In this document: piece after piece, positions 42,110 through 50,450 of the stretch
Numbering within the stretch: the stretch's first letter is position 1
Layout: every line of letters begins with the position of its first letter
IMG/VR virus record: IMGVR_UViG_3300025727_000009
Coordinates: 1 to 64,000 of that record
Strand: one strand, 5' to 3'
From: a virus
Length of the DNA: 64,000 bases
Made by a program: the position numbers and the translations under genes
The notes under the pieces: generated by a model
Told to the model about the DNA's origin: nothing
Database searches by the model: none
What the model saw: the letters and a program-made list of their open reading frames with translations, nothing else

Positions 42110-44908
42110 TTGGGTAAGTTCGCCGTCCTTCCTCCTACCATGCTCATCAAGACGCGGCAGGAGGCCGAAGTCGCCCTCGCCCAGCTGCGCATTGGGAAGG
42201 GCGGCAAGCGCTCTCGCGTAGTCGCGATTGACACTGAGACCACCGGCTTGAGCCGGCAACGCGACTACGCGCTCATCATGAGCCTTTCTACCGGGCCGAA
42301 CCGCTACGCGATATGGCCCGAGGCGTTCTCCTACTTCACGGAGTACCTAGAAGACCCTGAGCTACAGCTGCTCATGTGGAACGCCAACTTCGACACCTGG
42401 ATGCTGCGGAACGCCGGCATCGACATCTACCGCAACTGCGACCGCACGACCTACCGCGTCTTCGACGCCATGATTATGCACGCGCTGGATTACGACGACC
42501 GGCCGCACACACTGAAGTACGCAGCCAAGGAGATGCTCGGCATCGTTATGGTGGACTTCAAGGCCACCTTCGGCGCGCAGATGCGCACCCGGAAGCTGCA
42601 CGAGATATTCCTGGACCCCGCCAATGAGCCTGTCGTGGCGAACTACGCGGGGCTCGACGCCTACTCAACCTTCGCCCTGGCAGTCGCGCTCCAGAAGAAA
42701 CTATTAGCGACTAATACTGGTGTCGAGGAGTACCCCACCCTGTGGGACTACTTCCGGCACACCGAGGTCCCCTTCACCCGGGTCCTCTTCGAGTGCGAGA
42801 GCAACGGCATCGGGCTGGACAAGCACCGGCTCATCGCAATCGCGCCTGAACTCGACCGCAAGATGATTGCCCTCATGCGGTGGTTCGTGAAGAAGACCAA
42901 GAAGGTGGGCATCAACCTCAACTCAAACCCGCAGATGATTGAGCTGTTCTTTGGGGACCTGGGGTACAACCCCCCCTCGTACACCGAGAAAGGTGCCCCA
43001 CAGCTCCCGCAGAAGTGGTTGTCGCGCATCGCTTCTGATGGTTGTGTCTACGCGGACAAGTTGCTCGCCTACCGCGACCTGAAGAAGAAGCAAGCCACCT
43101 ACGTGCGTGGGCTGCTCAAGTTGGAGCACCGCGGGCGCATCCACACCACGTACAAGCAAGCTGGTGCTCGTACCGGCCGCCTATCGAGCGCGGATCCGAA
43201 TTTACAAAATCAACCTGGGTACATCCGCTTCGCCTACATCGCGGGCGAAGAAAAAGTACTAATTGCTAGGGATTACTGCTTCGCAACCGGCACCCTGGTT
43301 GACACCCCGCTCGGCCCTCGGCCGATTGAATCTTTGCAGGTGGGGGACCCTGTCTTCTCCTACGACCCTGACAGGCGGGTTCCTGTAGTAGGTACCGTAG
43401 ATGAGCACCACGCTGTCGGCGTTGAGCCCGTCGTTGAGATTGAGCTGGACAACGGAGAGCGGATTGTCTGCACGGGCGAGCACAAGTTCATGGTTTGTCC
43501 TGAGAAGTACGTGGCAGACCCCATTGGCGTAGAGGCGCAGGACCTAATCCCTGGAATGCGCCTGCTTCCTCTGCGGAGGGCGTACGGGGGGACGAACCGA
43601 AATTACGAGCATCTCTACGCCCATCAAGCGGTCGTTTATTCCAAGACGCACACAGAGGTAGCGGCCTGGGCGATGGGCGCCCGCCCTGAGGGCTACCACA
43701 CGCACCACAAGGACGGAGACAGCCTAAACAACCACCCCGATAACCTGGAGTACCTGGACGCCCGCCTGCACCTCTCCGAGCACGCGAAGGAGTCTTGTAC
43801 GCGTCAATGGCGGGACCCTGAGACGCGTGCAGCCATGCAGTCGGGTATCCGTCAGAGCATCGCCGACCGTGGGGGCTACAACGGGAAAAACAATCCCCGT
43901 CATGGCGACCGTAGGGGGCGGGTGTACACCGCCTGCCTGTTCTGTGACCAACCGATAGAGACATTCGCTTCTACGAAGAAGAAGTACTGCTCCCGTACCT
44001 GTTACTTCGACCACAAAAGACAGGGAGGAAACCACAAGGTCGTAGCTGTCCGGCAGCTGCAAGTAAACCAGCAGGTGTGGAGCATCGGAGTAGCGCCGCA
44101 CAGAAACTACGCGCTGGCTGCAGGGGTCTTCGTAAAGAACAGCCAACTGGAGATGCGCATCGTCGCGCACTTCAGCCAGGAGCCCAATCTCATCCAGGCT
44201 ATCCGTAGTGGGCAGGATGTCCACTGCTCCTGCGCCGCGCTCATGTTCAAGCTGCCTTACGACGAAATCATGGCAGCTCGGGCACGGGACGACGAGATCG
44301 ACGAACTGAAAAAGGCCGGGCACCCGTACGAGCCGCTGAGTCCCCGAGAGATAGAGTGCCTCACGGCCCGGAAGGCGGCCAAGGCCATCAACTTCGGCCT
44401 GATTTACGGCATGGGTCCGCAGAAGCTCAGCCGAGAGCTGCGGGTCAAGGTGGAGGTCGCCAAGGACTACATCCGCACGTACTTCCAGCAGATGCCCGGG
44501 GTGCAGGACCACCTTCGTCGGGTCATTGGTTTAGCCGAAGAGTCCGGGGTAGTCACCACCATTCTCGGTCGGCGGCGGCAAATCCCGGGCATCTGGTCCC
44601 ACCTACGCGGGGATATCGCCCAGGCGGAACGCCGCGCCAAGAACACTCCCATCCAGGGGACCGCGGCGGACGTCACCAAGATGGCCATGATTAAGACCTA
44701 CGAGGATGACTGGCTCTACGAGATGGGCTACCGCATGCTCCTACAGGTCCACGATGAAATCGTCGGGGAGGCCCCAATCTCCGCGGCTCGTAATCCCCGT
44801 TTTGTTGGACGCCTCCAGCACCATATGGAACACTCGTTGCCATATGACCTGCTGGTCCCCCTAGACACCACCGGAAAAGACGCGGCCGACTGGGCTGGGT
44901 GCAAGTAA
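42110..44908 (+). CDS. DNA polymerase I family (A), with intein
   Basis: The precursor is 932 residues, and 644 after splicing, from TTG 42110 with GGAG seven bases upstream. The N-terminal 3'-5' exonuclease domain shows VVAIDTETTGL, MWNANFDTWML and YAGLDAYSTF. Polymerase motif A, DYSQLEMR, is created only after intein removal; motif B is RKAAKAINFGLIYG and motif C is LQVHDEIVGE. It is the likely replicative polymerase with proofreading. The gene also contains palindrome copy 9. The helicase, primase and SSB candidate are directly upstream. Confidence 0.93.
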   Translation: MGKFAVLPPTMLIKTRQEAEVALAQLRIGKGGKRSRVVAIDTETTGLSRQRDYALIMSLSTGPNRYAIWPEAFSYFTEYLEDPELQLLMWNANFDTWMLRNAGIDIYRNCDRTTYRVFDAMIMHALDYDDRPHTLKYAAKEMLGIVMVDFKATFGAQMRTRKLHEIFLDPANEPVVANYAGLDAYSTFALAVALQKKLLATNTGVEEYPTLWDYFRHTEVPFTRVLFECESNGIGLDKHRLIAIAPELDRKMIALMRWFVKKTKKVGINLNSNPQMIELFFGDLGYNPPSYTEKGAPQLPQKWLSRIASDGCVYADKLLAYRDLKKKQATYVRGLLKLEHRGRIHTTYKQAGARTGRLSSADPNLQNQPGYIRFAYIAGEEKVLIARDYCFATGTLVDTPLGPRPIESLQVGDPVFSYDPDRRVPVVGTVDEHHAVGVEPVVEIELDNGERIVCTGEHKFMVCPEKYVADPIGVEAQDLIPGMRLLPLRRAYGGTNRNYEHLYAHQAVVYSKTHTEVAAWAMGARPEGYHTHHKDGDSLNNHPDNLEYLDARLHLSEHAKESCTRQWRDPETRAAMQSGIRQSIADRGGYNGKNNPRHGDRRGRVYTACLFCDQPIETFASTKKKYCSRTCYFDHKRQGGNHKVVAVRQLQVNQQVWSIGVAPHRNYALAAGVFVKNSQLEMRIVAHFSQEPNLIQAIRSGQDVHCSCAALMFKLPYDEIMAARARDDEIDELKKAGHPYEPLSPREIECLTARKAAKAINFGLIYGMGPQKLSRELRVKVEVAKDYIRTYFQQMPGVQDHLRRVIGLAEESGVVTTILGRRRQIPGIWSHLRGDIAQAERRAKNTPIQGTAADVTKMAMIKTYEDDWLYEMGYRMLLQVHDEIVGEAPISAARNPRFVGRLQHHMEHSLPYDLLVPLDTTGKDAADWAGCK
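42702..42716. repeat. 15-bp palindrome copy 9 (TATTAGCGACTAATA)
   Basis: A perfect copy inside the DNA polymerase gene, read as CTA TTA GCG ACT AAT (LLATN), the stop-free frame, in the linker after the exonuclease domain. Confidence 0.9.
43277..44140 (+). other. Intein with HNH-type endonuclease in DNA polymerase
   Basis: A 288-residue insert, residues 390-677. It begins CFATGTLVDTPLGPRPIESL, has TGEHKFMV as block B, and ends VFVKN before Ser. The penultimate residue is Lys, not His. The centre has YHTHHKDGDSLNNHPDNLEY, an HNH nuclease signature, then CLFCDQ and CSRTC as a zinc pair. It splits the catalytic motif A between Tyr and Ser of DYSQLEMR. This endonuclease type differs from the LAGLIDADG inteins in terminase and RNA polymerase. 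Confidence 0.88.
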
Positions 44909-44918
44909 GGAGCCGCCC

Positions 44919-45224
44919 ATGATGGGACGAGTTTGTGACATCTGCCATGGGGCTAGGAGCGTCCCGACAAATCCCGTCTGCCCTGCGTGCAATGGCACGG
45001 GGACCTCCGAGGCTAGGGGACAGATATCCCCGCTCCACACGATAGGACCGGGGGTTGGACGGATAGGCACAGTCTGCCCGACTTGCGGGTACGTCTCTGA
45101 GGTTGGCAGCGCCCACGTCTGTCTTCCGCTTGTCCTCGACATGATGAGGGCTGACCCCGCCTTCATGCGCGAACTCGCGATGATGGTCGACCAAGTCCGC
45201 AACGAGGAGCACATCGATGAGTGA
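44919..45224 (+). CDS. DnaJ-like zinc-knuckle protein
   Basis: A 101-residue protein with AAGGAG seven bases before ATG. It has CDICHGA, CPACNGTGT and CPTCGYV, three CxxC knuckles, two of them in the CxxCxGxG style of DnaJ zinc domains, then a helical C-terminus. It may recruit proteins or nucleic acid in the replication complex. It overlaps the next gene by eight bases. No specific family can be named. Confidence 0.55.
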   Translation: MMGRVCDICHGARSVPTNPVCPACNGTGTSEARGQISPLHTIGPGVGRIGTVCPTCGYVSEVGSAHVCLPLVLDMMRADPAFMRELAMMVDQVRNEEHIDE

Positions 45225-45459
45225 CTTGCCCGACCCGCCATACTCGATGGGCTGTCGAGTGGTGCCTACCACCTGCAGCCTTTGCGAGCGGGAGGTTACC
45301 CCTGGAAAAGAGGAGCTTCACCGGAGCCTCTGTGAGCTGACCGCGTCCCTGCTAACCGGCATGCTCAACCGCCCCAGCTACGCCCGGCAGATTTTCCCTG
45401 TAACGGAACTCCCGCCGGAAGAGCTTGTGGACCTGGAGGGGGTACATGAGGACGTCTGA
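45217..45459 (+). CDS. Small zinc-finger-like protein
   Basis: An 80-residue protein. CSLCEREVTPGKEELHRSLC forms a possible CCHC site. The rest is helical, ending in acidic residues. Overlaps on both sides indicate an operon. Function unknown. Confidence 0.5.
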   Translation: MSDLPDPPYSMGCRVVPTTCSLCEREVTPGKEELHRSLCELTASLLTGMLNRPSYARQIFPVTELPPEELVDLEGVHEDV

Positions 45460-46030
45460 CTACCCGAAGGAGCCCTTTACCGCGCCGCCGGCACTCACCC
45501 TGCTCGACTACAAGGGGCGGAAGGTGGGTGTGCTCGCGGAGCTTGCGCTAAACCAGCGCTACCCCGACCCCATCTGGGGCCTGGGTACGGGGGGATTCAT
45601 GCAACACCCCGCCCACACGAAGCCCGACACAGAGCTGCGTATCCAGCGGCTCATGATCTCTGAGAGATGGGTTCGTGGGCTCAAAGCCGACATCAAGTGG
45701 TTCCGCGAAATCGGAGAGAAGGCAGAAGCGGCGGAGATGGAGTCGGACGGCTGGGCTGGTGGGGCGCCCTTCAGCATCGGCCCAACGGATGCAGCGCACC
45801 CCACTGAGCTGGAGGGCTTGCTGCTCCTTCCGACGAGCTTCAACTACACGGTGACCACCAACGGCGACATGCGCATCATCGAAGACGTCAAATTCCTCGG
45901 GCTCAGACTCCCCGAGGCAATCCGCATGTCCACAGGCAACCCCCGTATGGCTCACGCCGTGAAGAGATTTACTGACGCCCTACTTCCGCGTAGGCCGTCC
46001 CTGGACGAGACGATGCACGAGGATATCTAG
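45446..46030 (+). CDS. Unknown protein
   Basis: A 194-residue protein from ATG 45446, preceded by GGAGGGGG. It is soluble and mixed alpha/beta (for example ISERWVRGLKADIKWFREIG, LLLPTSFNYTVTTNG). No motif recognised. It overlaps the upstream gene by 14 bases and is followed within two bases by a GTG start. Confidence 0.5.
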   Translation: MRTSDYPKEPFTAPPALTLLDYKGRKVGVLAELALNQRYPDPIWGLGTGGFMQHPAHTKPDTELRIQRLMISERWVRGLKADIKWFREIGEKAEAAEMESDGWAGGAPFSIGPTDAAHPTELEGLLLLPTSFNYTVTTNGDMRIIEDVKFLGLRLPEAIRMSTGNPRMAHAVKRFTDALLPRRPSLDETMHEDI

Positions 46031-46031
46031 T

Positions 46032-46292
46032 GTGACCGAGAACAACCTGCGGATTCTGGAGATTGGCGGACGGCACATTCCTGTCACCACCACACGGGGC
46101 CGCGCACCCGGGAAGGAGCATTCGATGACTATGGAAAAGTACGGGGTCGACACCGAGAAGGCGGAAGAGCTGGTCCGGCGGAAGCTGGCGAAGGACACGT
46201 CTGAGGGCCTGGAGAAGGTCGCGAGCGGTGAGGCCGACAAGCTCATCGACGATGACAAGAAGAAGGACGACGAGGATGGAGACGGCAGCTGA
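46032..46292 (+). CDS. Small acidic-tailed protein with EKVAS motif
   Basis: An 86-residue protein from GTG 46032, GAGG eight bases upstream. The C-terminal part reads GLEKVASGEADKL, then a run of Asp/Lys (DDDKKKDDEDGDGS). This is the same EKVAS motif found in scaffold and protease, yet the gene is in the replication block. It might be a prohead component made early, or a chance match. No family recognised. Confidence 0.45.
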   Translation: MTENNLRILEIGGRHIPVTTTRGRAPGKEHSMTMEKYGVDTEKAEELVRRKLAKDTSEGLEKVASGEADKLIDDDKKKDDEDGDGS

Positions 46293-46671
46293 GCGGAAAA
46301 CCCGTGGGTGCACCCCTTGCACCGTCTGCGAGACGATGGACTGCATCTGGTTGGGTGGTTGGGGTGCGCCGAACGACCGTCCTGACCTGAGCGGTATCCG
46401 CCTCGACAAGATGGAGTACAGCGAGAAGTTCAACGGGTCGATTGTGACGGTCACCCCGACCACGGAAGACGGGGCGCGGTCCAAGCAGGGGCATTACCTC
46501 ATCGGGCGGTTACTCCAGGAGGAGGGAGTCGAAGCAGTCATAGAGGTCCAGGCGGACGGTCGGCAGGTCCTCATTGGGCATGACGCCATCAAGCGTAGGG
46601 CGGACATGGTGTTGAAGCGGCGTGAGCGACGGAAGCGGCGACGGGTCCGCACCAAAATCATAAGGGGTTAA
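46276..46671 (+). CDS. Small basic protein with cysteine cluster
   Basis: A 131-residue protein from ATG 46276 (METAAERK). CTPCTVCETMDC near the N-terminus may bind metal. The C-terminus is strongly basic (LKRRERRKRRRVRTKII), consistent with nucleic-acid binding. It overlaps the preceding gene by 17 bases and lies two bases before the recombinase. Confidence 0.5.
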   Translation: METAAERKTRGCTPCTVCETMDCIWLGGWGAPNDRPDLSGIRLDKMEYSEKFNGSIVTVTPTTEDGARSKQGHYLIGRLLQEEGVEAVIEVQADGRQVLIGHDAIKRRADMVLKRRERRKRRRVRTKIIRG

Positions 46672-46673
46672 GT

Positions 46674-47867
46674 GTGGCGAAGGGTAGAAGCAAGTTCGAC
46701 AAGCTCCGAGCGAAGATCGAGAAAGACATGAAGGGGGCCGTCCGCATCCAGGATGTAGAGGACGTCACTGCTCCTTTCCACCTTCGTCGGCCCAGCGGTG
46801 TCCTCAACCTGGACATCGGGACAGACGGCGGGATGCCTGGGGGTTCCATCGTCCAGCTCCATGGCAGGGACGGAGTCAGCAAGACCGGGCTCAGCTTCCA
46901 TTATTGCGCCGAGAACCAGCGCGTCTACGGTGCGGAGTCCGCCATCTTCGTTGCGTCGTTCGGGTACAAGCCGGACCTGAACTACATGCGCATGTGCGGG
47001 ATGCGGCTGGCTCTCAGTGACCAGGAGGTCCTTGAGGCCGGGTACACCCTGGAGGACGTGCCTGCTGCGGTCCGTGGGGAGACTATCGGGGAGGTGTTCT
47101 TCCTCGACCTGGGCTTGGTCAACATCGCCGCGGAAGCTCCTGCAGAGACAATCTTCGCCGCAGCGGCGTCGTTGGTGGAGTCGGGGATGTTCCAGCTGGG
47201 TGTCGTTGACGAGTTCGGCTCCGGTGAAACGAAGGACGTCGTCGTGAAGGGCCTGGAGGAGACCGTGAAGGTCGCCGCTTGGGCCAGCCTCGTCACCCGC
47301 TTCTGCCAGCGGATGTACACCATTCTCCGGATACCGCTGGAAGACGGTAGTCCGAACGCCACCACGCTCTTTGTCCTCAACCCCGCTCGCGCTGCAGGCG
47401 TTGGCGGTAGCGGTGGCAGGGTGAAGCCCGGGTATGTGCCCCCGGACAACATGACCTCCGGCTTCGCACTGAAGCACGCCAAGGCTGTCGACATCCTCCT
47501 CAAGAGCGGTGCCCAGGTAAAGCAGGGCAAGAACCGCGTCGGCAAGCAGGTGCACTGGCGCATCATCAAGGGGAAGCACGGGCTCCATGAGGGGCTCAGT
47601 GGTACCTACGTGTGGCTGGACGGCGAGGGCATCGACATGGTGACCGAGCTGGCCAATGCCGCCAAGACGTTCGACACCATCCATCGGGCCGGACGGTGGT
47701 GGCGCATCTTGGATTACGAGGACAAGATCGAGGGCGGCTTGGAGGGCGTGATTGACCTACTACGAGAAGAGCCCGAGCTGTATCAGGAGCTGTACGAGAA
47801 GACCATCGCAGAGGCCCAGGACTCGCTCATCCTGGACGACGACGACTCAATCCACGAAGACAAGTAG
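46674..47867 (+). CDS. RecA/UvsX-like recombinase
   Basis: A 397-residue protein from GTG 46674 with AAGGGG upstream. PGGSIVQLHGRDGVSKTGLS (56-74) is the nucleotide loop; GRDGVSKT lacks the second glycine of the usual G-x-x-x-x-G-K-T. GVVDEFGSG is Walker B-like. Later GQVHWRIIKGKHG resembles the DNA-binding and filament region of phage RecA proteins. The C-terminus is acidic. It would pair homologous strands with the resolvase and RuvC genes downstream. Confidence 0.75.
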   Translation: MAKGRSKFDKLRAKIEKDMKGAVRIQDVEDVTAPFHLRRPSGVLNLDIGTDGGMPGGSIVQLHGRDGVSKTGLSFHYCAENQRVYGAESAIFVASFGYKPDLNYMRMCGMRLALSDQEVLEAGYTLEDVPAAVRGETIGEVFFLDLGLVNIAAEAPAETIFAAAASLVESGMFQLGVVDEFGSGETKDVVVKGLEETVKVAAWASLVTRFCQRMYTILRIPLEDGSPNATTLFVLNPARAAGVGGSGGRVKPGYVPPDNMTSGFALKHAKAVDILLKSGAQVKQGKNRVGKQVHWRIIKGKHGLHEGLSGTYVWLDGEGIDMVTELANAAKTFDTIHRAGRWWRILDYEDKIEGGLEGVIDLLREEPELYQELYEKTIAEAQDSLILDDDDSIHEDK

Positions 47868-47885
47868 CCGACAGAGGGGGGCGCG

Positions 47886-48659
47886 GTGAAGGTGCTCATT
47901 CGTACCACCAAGGGTACAACGAAGCAGGTAACGGGCAGGCCCTTGGTACGCGGATTGGCGTTCCATCCTTCCCTCTCAAACACGCCGACCAACGGCAACC
48001 TGCACAACATCACACACTTGGAGAGCGGGCTATCCGTGCTCCACCAAGTTCCGCATGACGCGATACCCCGGATAGCTGAGATGCTCGCGGTGGTGAGCTG
48101 GGATACCAGCTCTTCCATCATCTTCGACTCGGCCGAGCACACCAACACCCTGGAAGACTGCCTGGAGTTCCTCGTGGCATACAAACATCGATTCAGCCAA
48201 CGCTGTGAGGCGGATGTAGCCAAGGACCTGGGTGGCAAGGTCCAGCCTGCGAGCGGGTCGCTCCCCGGCTATAAGCGGGACATCCTCACCGCGGACATCC
48301 TGGCCGAGCACAAGACCTCCGAGCCGGGGTCGCAGTCGGCCGACTACCGGGATGTCGACCTGAGGGACCTTGAGTTCCATAGACGTCAGGCGCTCAGCAT
48401 CGGCAAGGTGCCCGCCTACATCTTCGCCTTCGAGGGTCAGGACAGCATCGTGTTCCTCCCCGCGGATGAACTCGACGACGATTTGGCGGGCATGAACTTC
48501 CACGAGGTCGACGTTTCCTCGCAGGTGGTTTGGCGGCTGCACAGGGCGACCGGCCTGAAGCTGAACGAGACCACTTGGCTCAAGCTGATTCTCGCCAAGC
48601 GGGTCTGGCTGGGTGTGCCCTACCTGGACTTTCTGGAACTGGCGAAAGGCAACTTCTGA
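47886..48659 (+). CDS. PD-(D/E)xK nuclease candidate (resolvase-like)
   Basis: A 257-residue protein. SGSLPGYKRDILTADILAEHKTS gives the G-x-K-x-D...E-x-K pattern of Hjc/PD-(D/E)xK enzymes, followed by LEFHRRQALSIGKVPAYIFA, which matches the helix and strand after the active site. The N-terminal ~115 residues are not recognised. It lies between the RecA-like gene and the macro-nuclease fusion, whose ATG overlaps its stop (TGATG). A role in recombination or DNA end-processing is likely. Confidence 0.55.
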   Translation: MKVLIRTTKGTTKQVTGRPLVRGLAFHPSLSNTPTNGNLHNITHLESGLSVLHQVPHDAIPRIAEMLAVVSWDTSSSIIFDSAEHTNTLEDCLEFLVAYKHRFSQRCEADVAKDLGGKVQPASGSLPGYKRDILTADILAEHKTSEPGSQSADYRDVDLRDLEFHRRQALSIGKVPAYIFAFEGQDSIVFLPADELDDDLAGMNFHEVDVSSQVVWRLHRATGLKLNETTWLKLILAKRVWLGVPYLDFLELAKGNF

Positions 48660-49846
48660 TGGTTCAGATGTGCACCGGGGACATCTTCGCAAGCACCGCG
48701 GACGCCCTGGTAAACCCAGTAAACTGTGAGGGGGTCATGGGTGCCGGGCTGGCACTGCAGTTCAAGAAGCGCTTTCCCGAGAACTTCACAGCGTACGCCA
48801 AGGTGTGCCAGGACGGCGACCTCCACCCCGGTAAGCTCTTCACCTTCGAGGACCCCGCGTCGAACAGGCTCATTGTAAACGCCGCGACCAAGGCCGAGTG
48901 GCGTAACCCGTCGAACCTAGACTGGGTAGTCAGCCTAGGGGAAGAGTTGCGCCAGCTAACGGAGGAGCGAGACATCAAGCGGCTCGCTGTCCCGGCGCTT
49001 GGCACCGGTTTGGGCACGCTCCCGTGGCTCGCGGTCCGGGACATTTTGGCGGAGAGCCTTATGACCTCCTCCGTCGAAATTGAGCTGTACGAGCCGAGGG
49101 GCTACGAGCCGCCCACACTGCCCCAGGAGGGGTACTACGCCTCGGCCTGCCTCAGCCACACGGGGAAGCCCGCCGCCAACGCGGACTACTCTCTCGTCTC
49201 CTACATCCGGTTCTCCCGGGGAGACGACGCCAAGACCTACGACCGCAAGATTGGGTGCTACCACCCTTCCGCTGTGAGCCTTGAGGGATGCAACCGCGCC
49301 CTGGCTTACGAGCGGCTTGCGGTTACCCCGAGGCCCGTCCCCAGGACGCACGGCTTCGGAGTCAACGTCTTCGACCTCGGGGACGCAATCCACGACGCCA
49401 TCCAAGGCCGCCTCTCCAAGGTGACCGGAGTTCATGGACAGCGTTTCCATCCTGAGGTCGAAATCAGCTACCCCCCGCTGGGGCTCTACGGACACTGCGA
49501 TGGCGTGTTCGGGCAGCTGGTGGTGGAAATCAAGAGTGTGAGCAAGAACATCTTCAAGGGGCTCAAGGCCCCGATGGCTAGCCACATTCGCCAACTGCAC
49601 TGCTACATGCTGGCTCTGGATATTCCATACGGAGTCATCCTGTACGTGTGCCGAGACAACGGAGAATTCCGAGAGTTTCCCGTCCACTTCAGGGCGGACG
49701 TGCTGGCGCGCATCGCCACCACGATTCACAACATCGAAGCCCACTTGCGACGCGGAGTGATTCCTGACCAGGAACCGAACTCGTTCATCTGTTCACGCTG
49801 CAAATTTCTCTACACGTGTAAGCCGGACCTAGCCAAAGATGAGTGA
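48659..49846 (+). CDS. DarG-like macro domain fused to Cas4/RecB-like nuclease
   Basis: A 395-residue protein. Residues 1-145 match the DarG type of macro domain: GDIF, ADALVNPVNCEGVMGAGLAL with FKKRFPENF, and AVPALGTGLGTLPW. That family removes ADP-ribose from DNA thymidine. Residues about 155-390 fit Cas4: Cys211 (GCNRALAYERL), His245 in GDAIH, Asp281, Glu290-x-Lys292, QLHCY (312-316), and C-terminal Cys378, 381 and 387, which with Cys211 would hold an iron-sulphur cluster. The start overlaps the previous stop. The fusion suggests removal of ADP-ribosylated DNA lesions followed by resection, possibly against host DarT. Confidence 0.8.
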   Translation: MVQMCTGDIFASTADALVNPVNCEGVMGAGLALQFKKRFPENFTAYAKVCQDGDLHPGKLFTFEDPASNRLIVNAATKAEWRNPSNLDWVVSLGEELRQLTEERDIKRLAVPALGTGLGTLPWLAVRDILAESLMTSSVEIELYEPRGYEPPTLPQEGYYASACLSHTGKPAANADYSLVSYIRFSRGDDAKTYDRKIGCYHPSAVSLEGCNRALAYERLAVTPRPVPRTHGFGVNVFDLGDAIHDAIQGRLSKVTGVHGQRFHPEVEISYPPLGLYGHCDGVFGQLVVEIKSVSKNIFKGLKAPMASHIRQLHCYMLALDIPYGVILYVCRDNGEFREFPVHFRADVLARIATTIHNIEAHLRRGVIPDQEPNSFICSRCKFLYTCKPDLAKDE

Positions 49847-50450
49847 ACCCGTAGACCCGTTCAGCGAAGCCGCTCGGTGGATCAGCGAACAAATCGCGCA
49901 GTACCCCAGCCCTGCTCTCCCCGACGCCATCAACGACCTGAGCCTCGTCGAGGTCAAGGCGTACTACGACGTGCTCATGCGGCACCATGACCAACTCTCA
50001 ACAAAGCTTGCGGCCACGTTGGGAATTGCTGGTGTCTCTGAAGAGCGTCTGAAGGTGTCAGAAGCTGGGGCGCTACTCCGCACCAACAAGGACAAGACCC
50101 TCACAAACGCCGCCCTACGCGATGCAGCGGTTCGGTCGGATGGACACGTGGTCCATGCCCGACTGGACATGCTTCGCTCGGACGGCCTCAAGCGAGCCCT
50201 GGAGGCACTCAGAAAAGATACAAGCAAGCGCATGCAGCGCCTCGACCGAGAACTCTACGAGCGGAACGGCCCCAGCGGTCGTTCCTGGAATTCCTCAGGC
50301 ACACAGACCGGGCGTACTAGGTCCGACCGGCCGAACTACTCGAACCCGCCGCGCTCCGACTCTACCCCAGCGACGGGGAAGGCGCCGCGGAGCATGATGC
50401 AAAAGGCGCGGGTCCAGGTGGCCCGAGAAGAGGTGGAGGACGACGAGTGA
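49839..50450 (+). CDS. Unknown helical protein with basic disordered tail
   Basis: A 203-residue protein. Residues 1-150 are helical (VEVKAYYDVLMRHHDQLSTK); the last 50 are Ser/Arg/Pro-rich and likely disordered. It overlaps the macro-nuclease by eight bases and RuvC by four. Co-translation with nucleases suggests a partner or loader, but no family is recognised. Confidence 0.5.
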   Translation: MSEPVDPFSEAARWISEQIAQYPSPALPDAINDLSLVEVKAYYDVLMRHHDQLSTKLAATLGIAGVSEERLKVSEAGALLRTNKDKTLTNAALRDAAVRSDGHVVHARLDMLRSDGLKRALEALRKDTSKRMQRLDRELYERNGPSGRSWNSSGTQTGRTRSDRPNYSNPPRSDSTPATGKAPRSMMQKARVQVAREEVEDDE

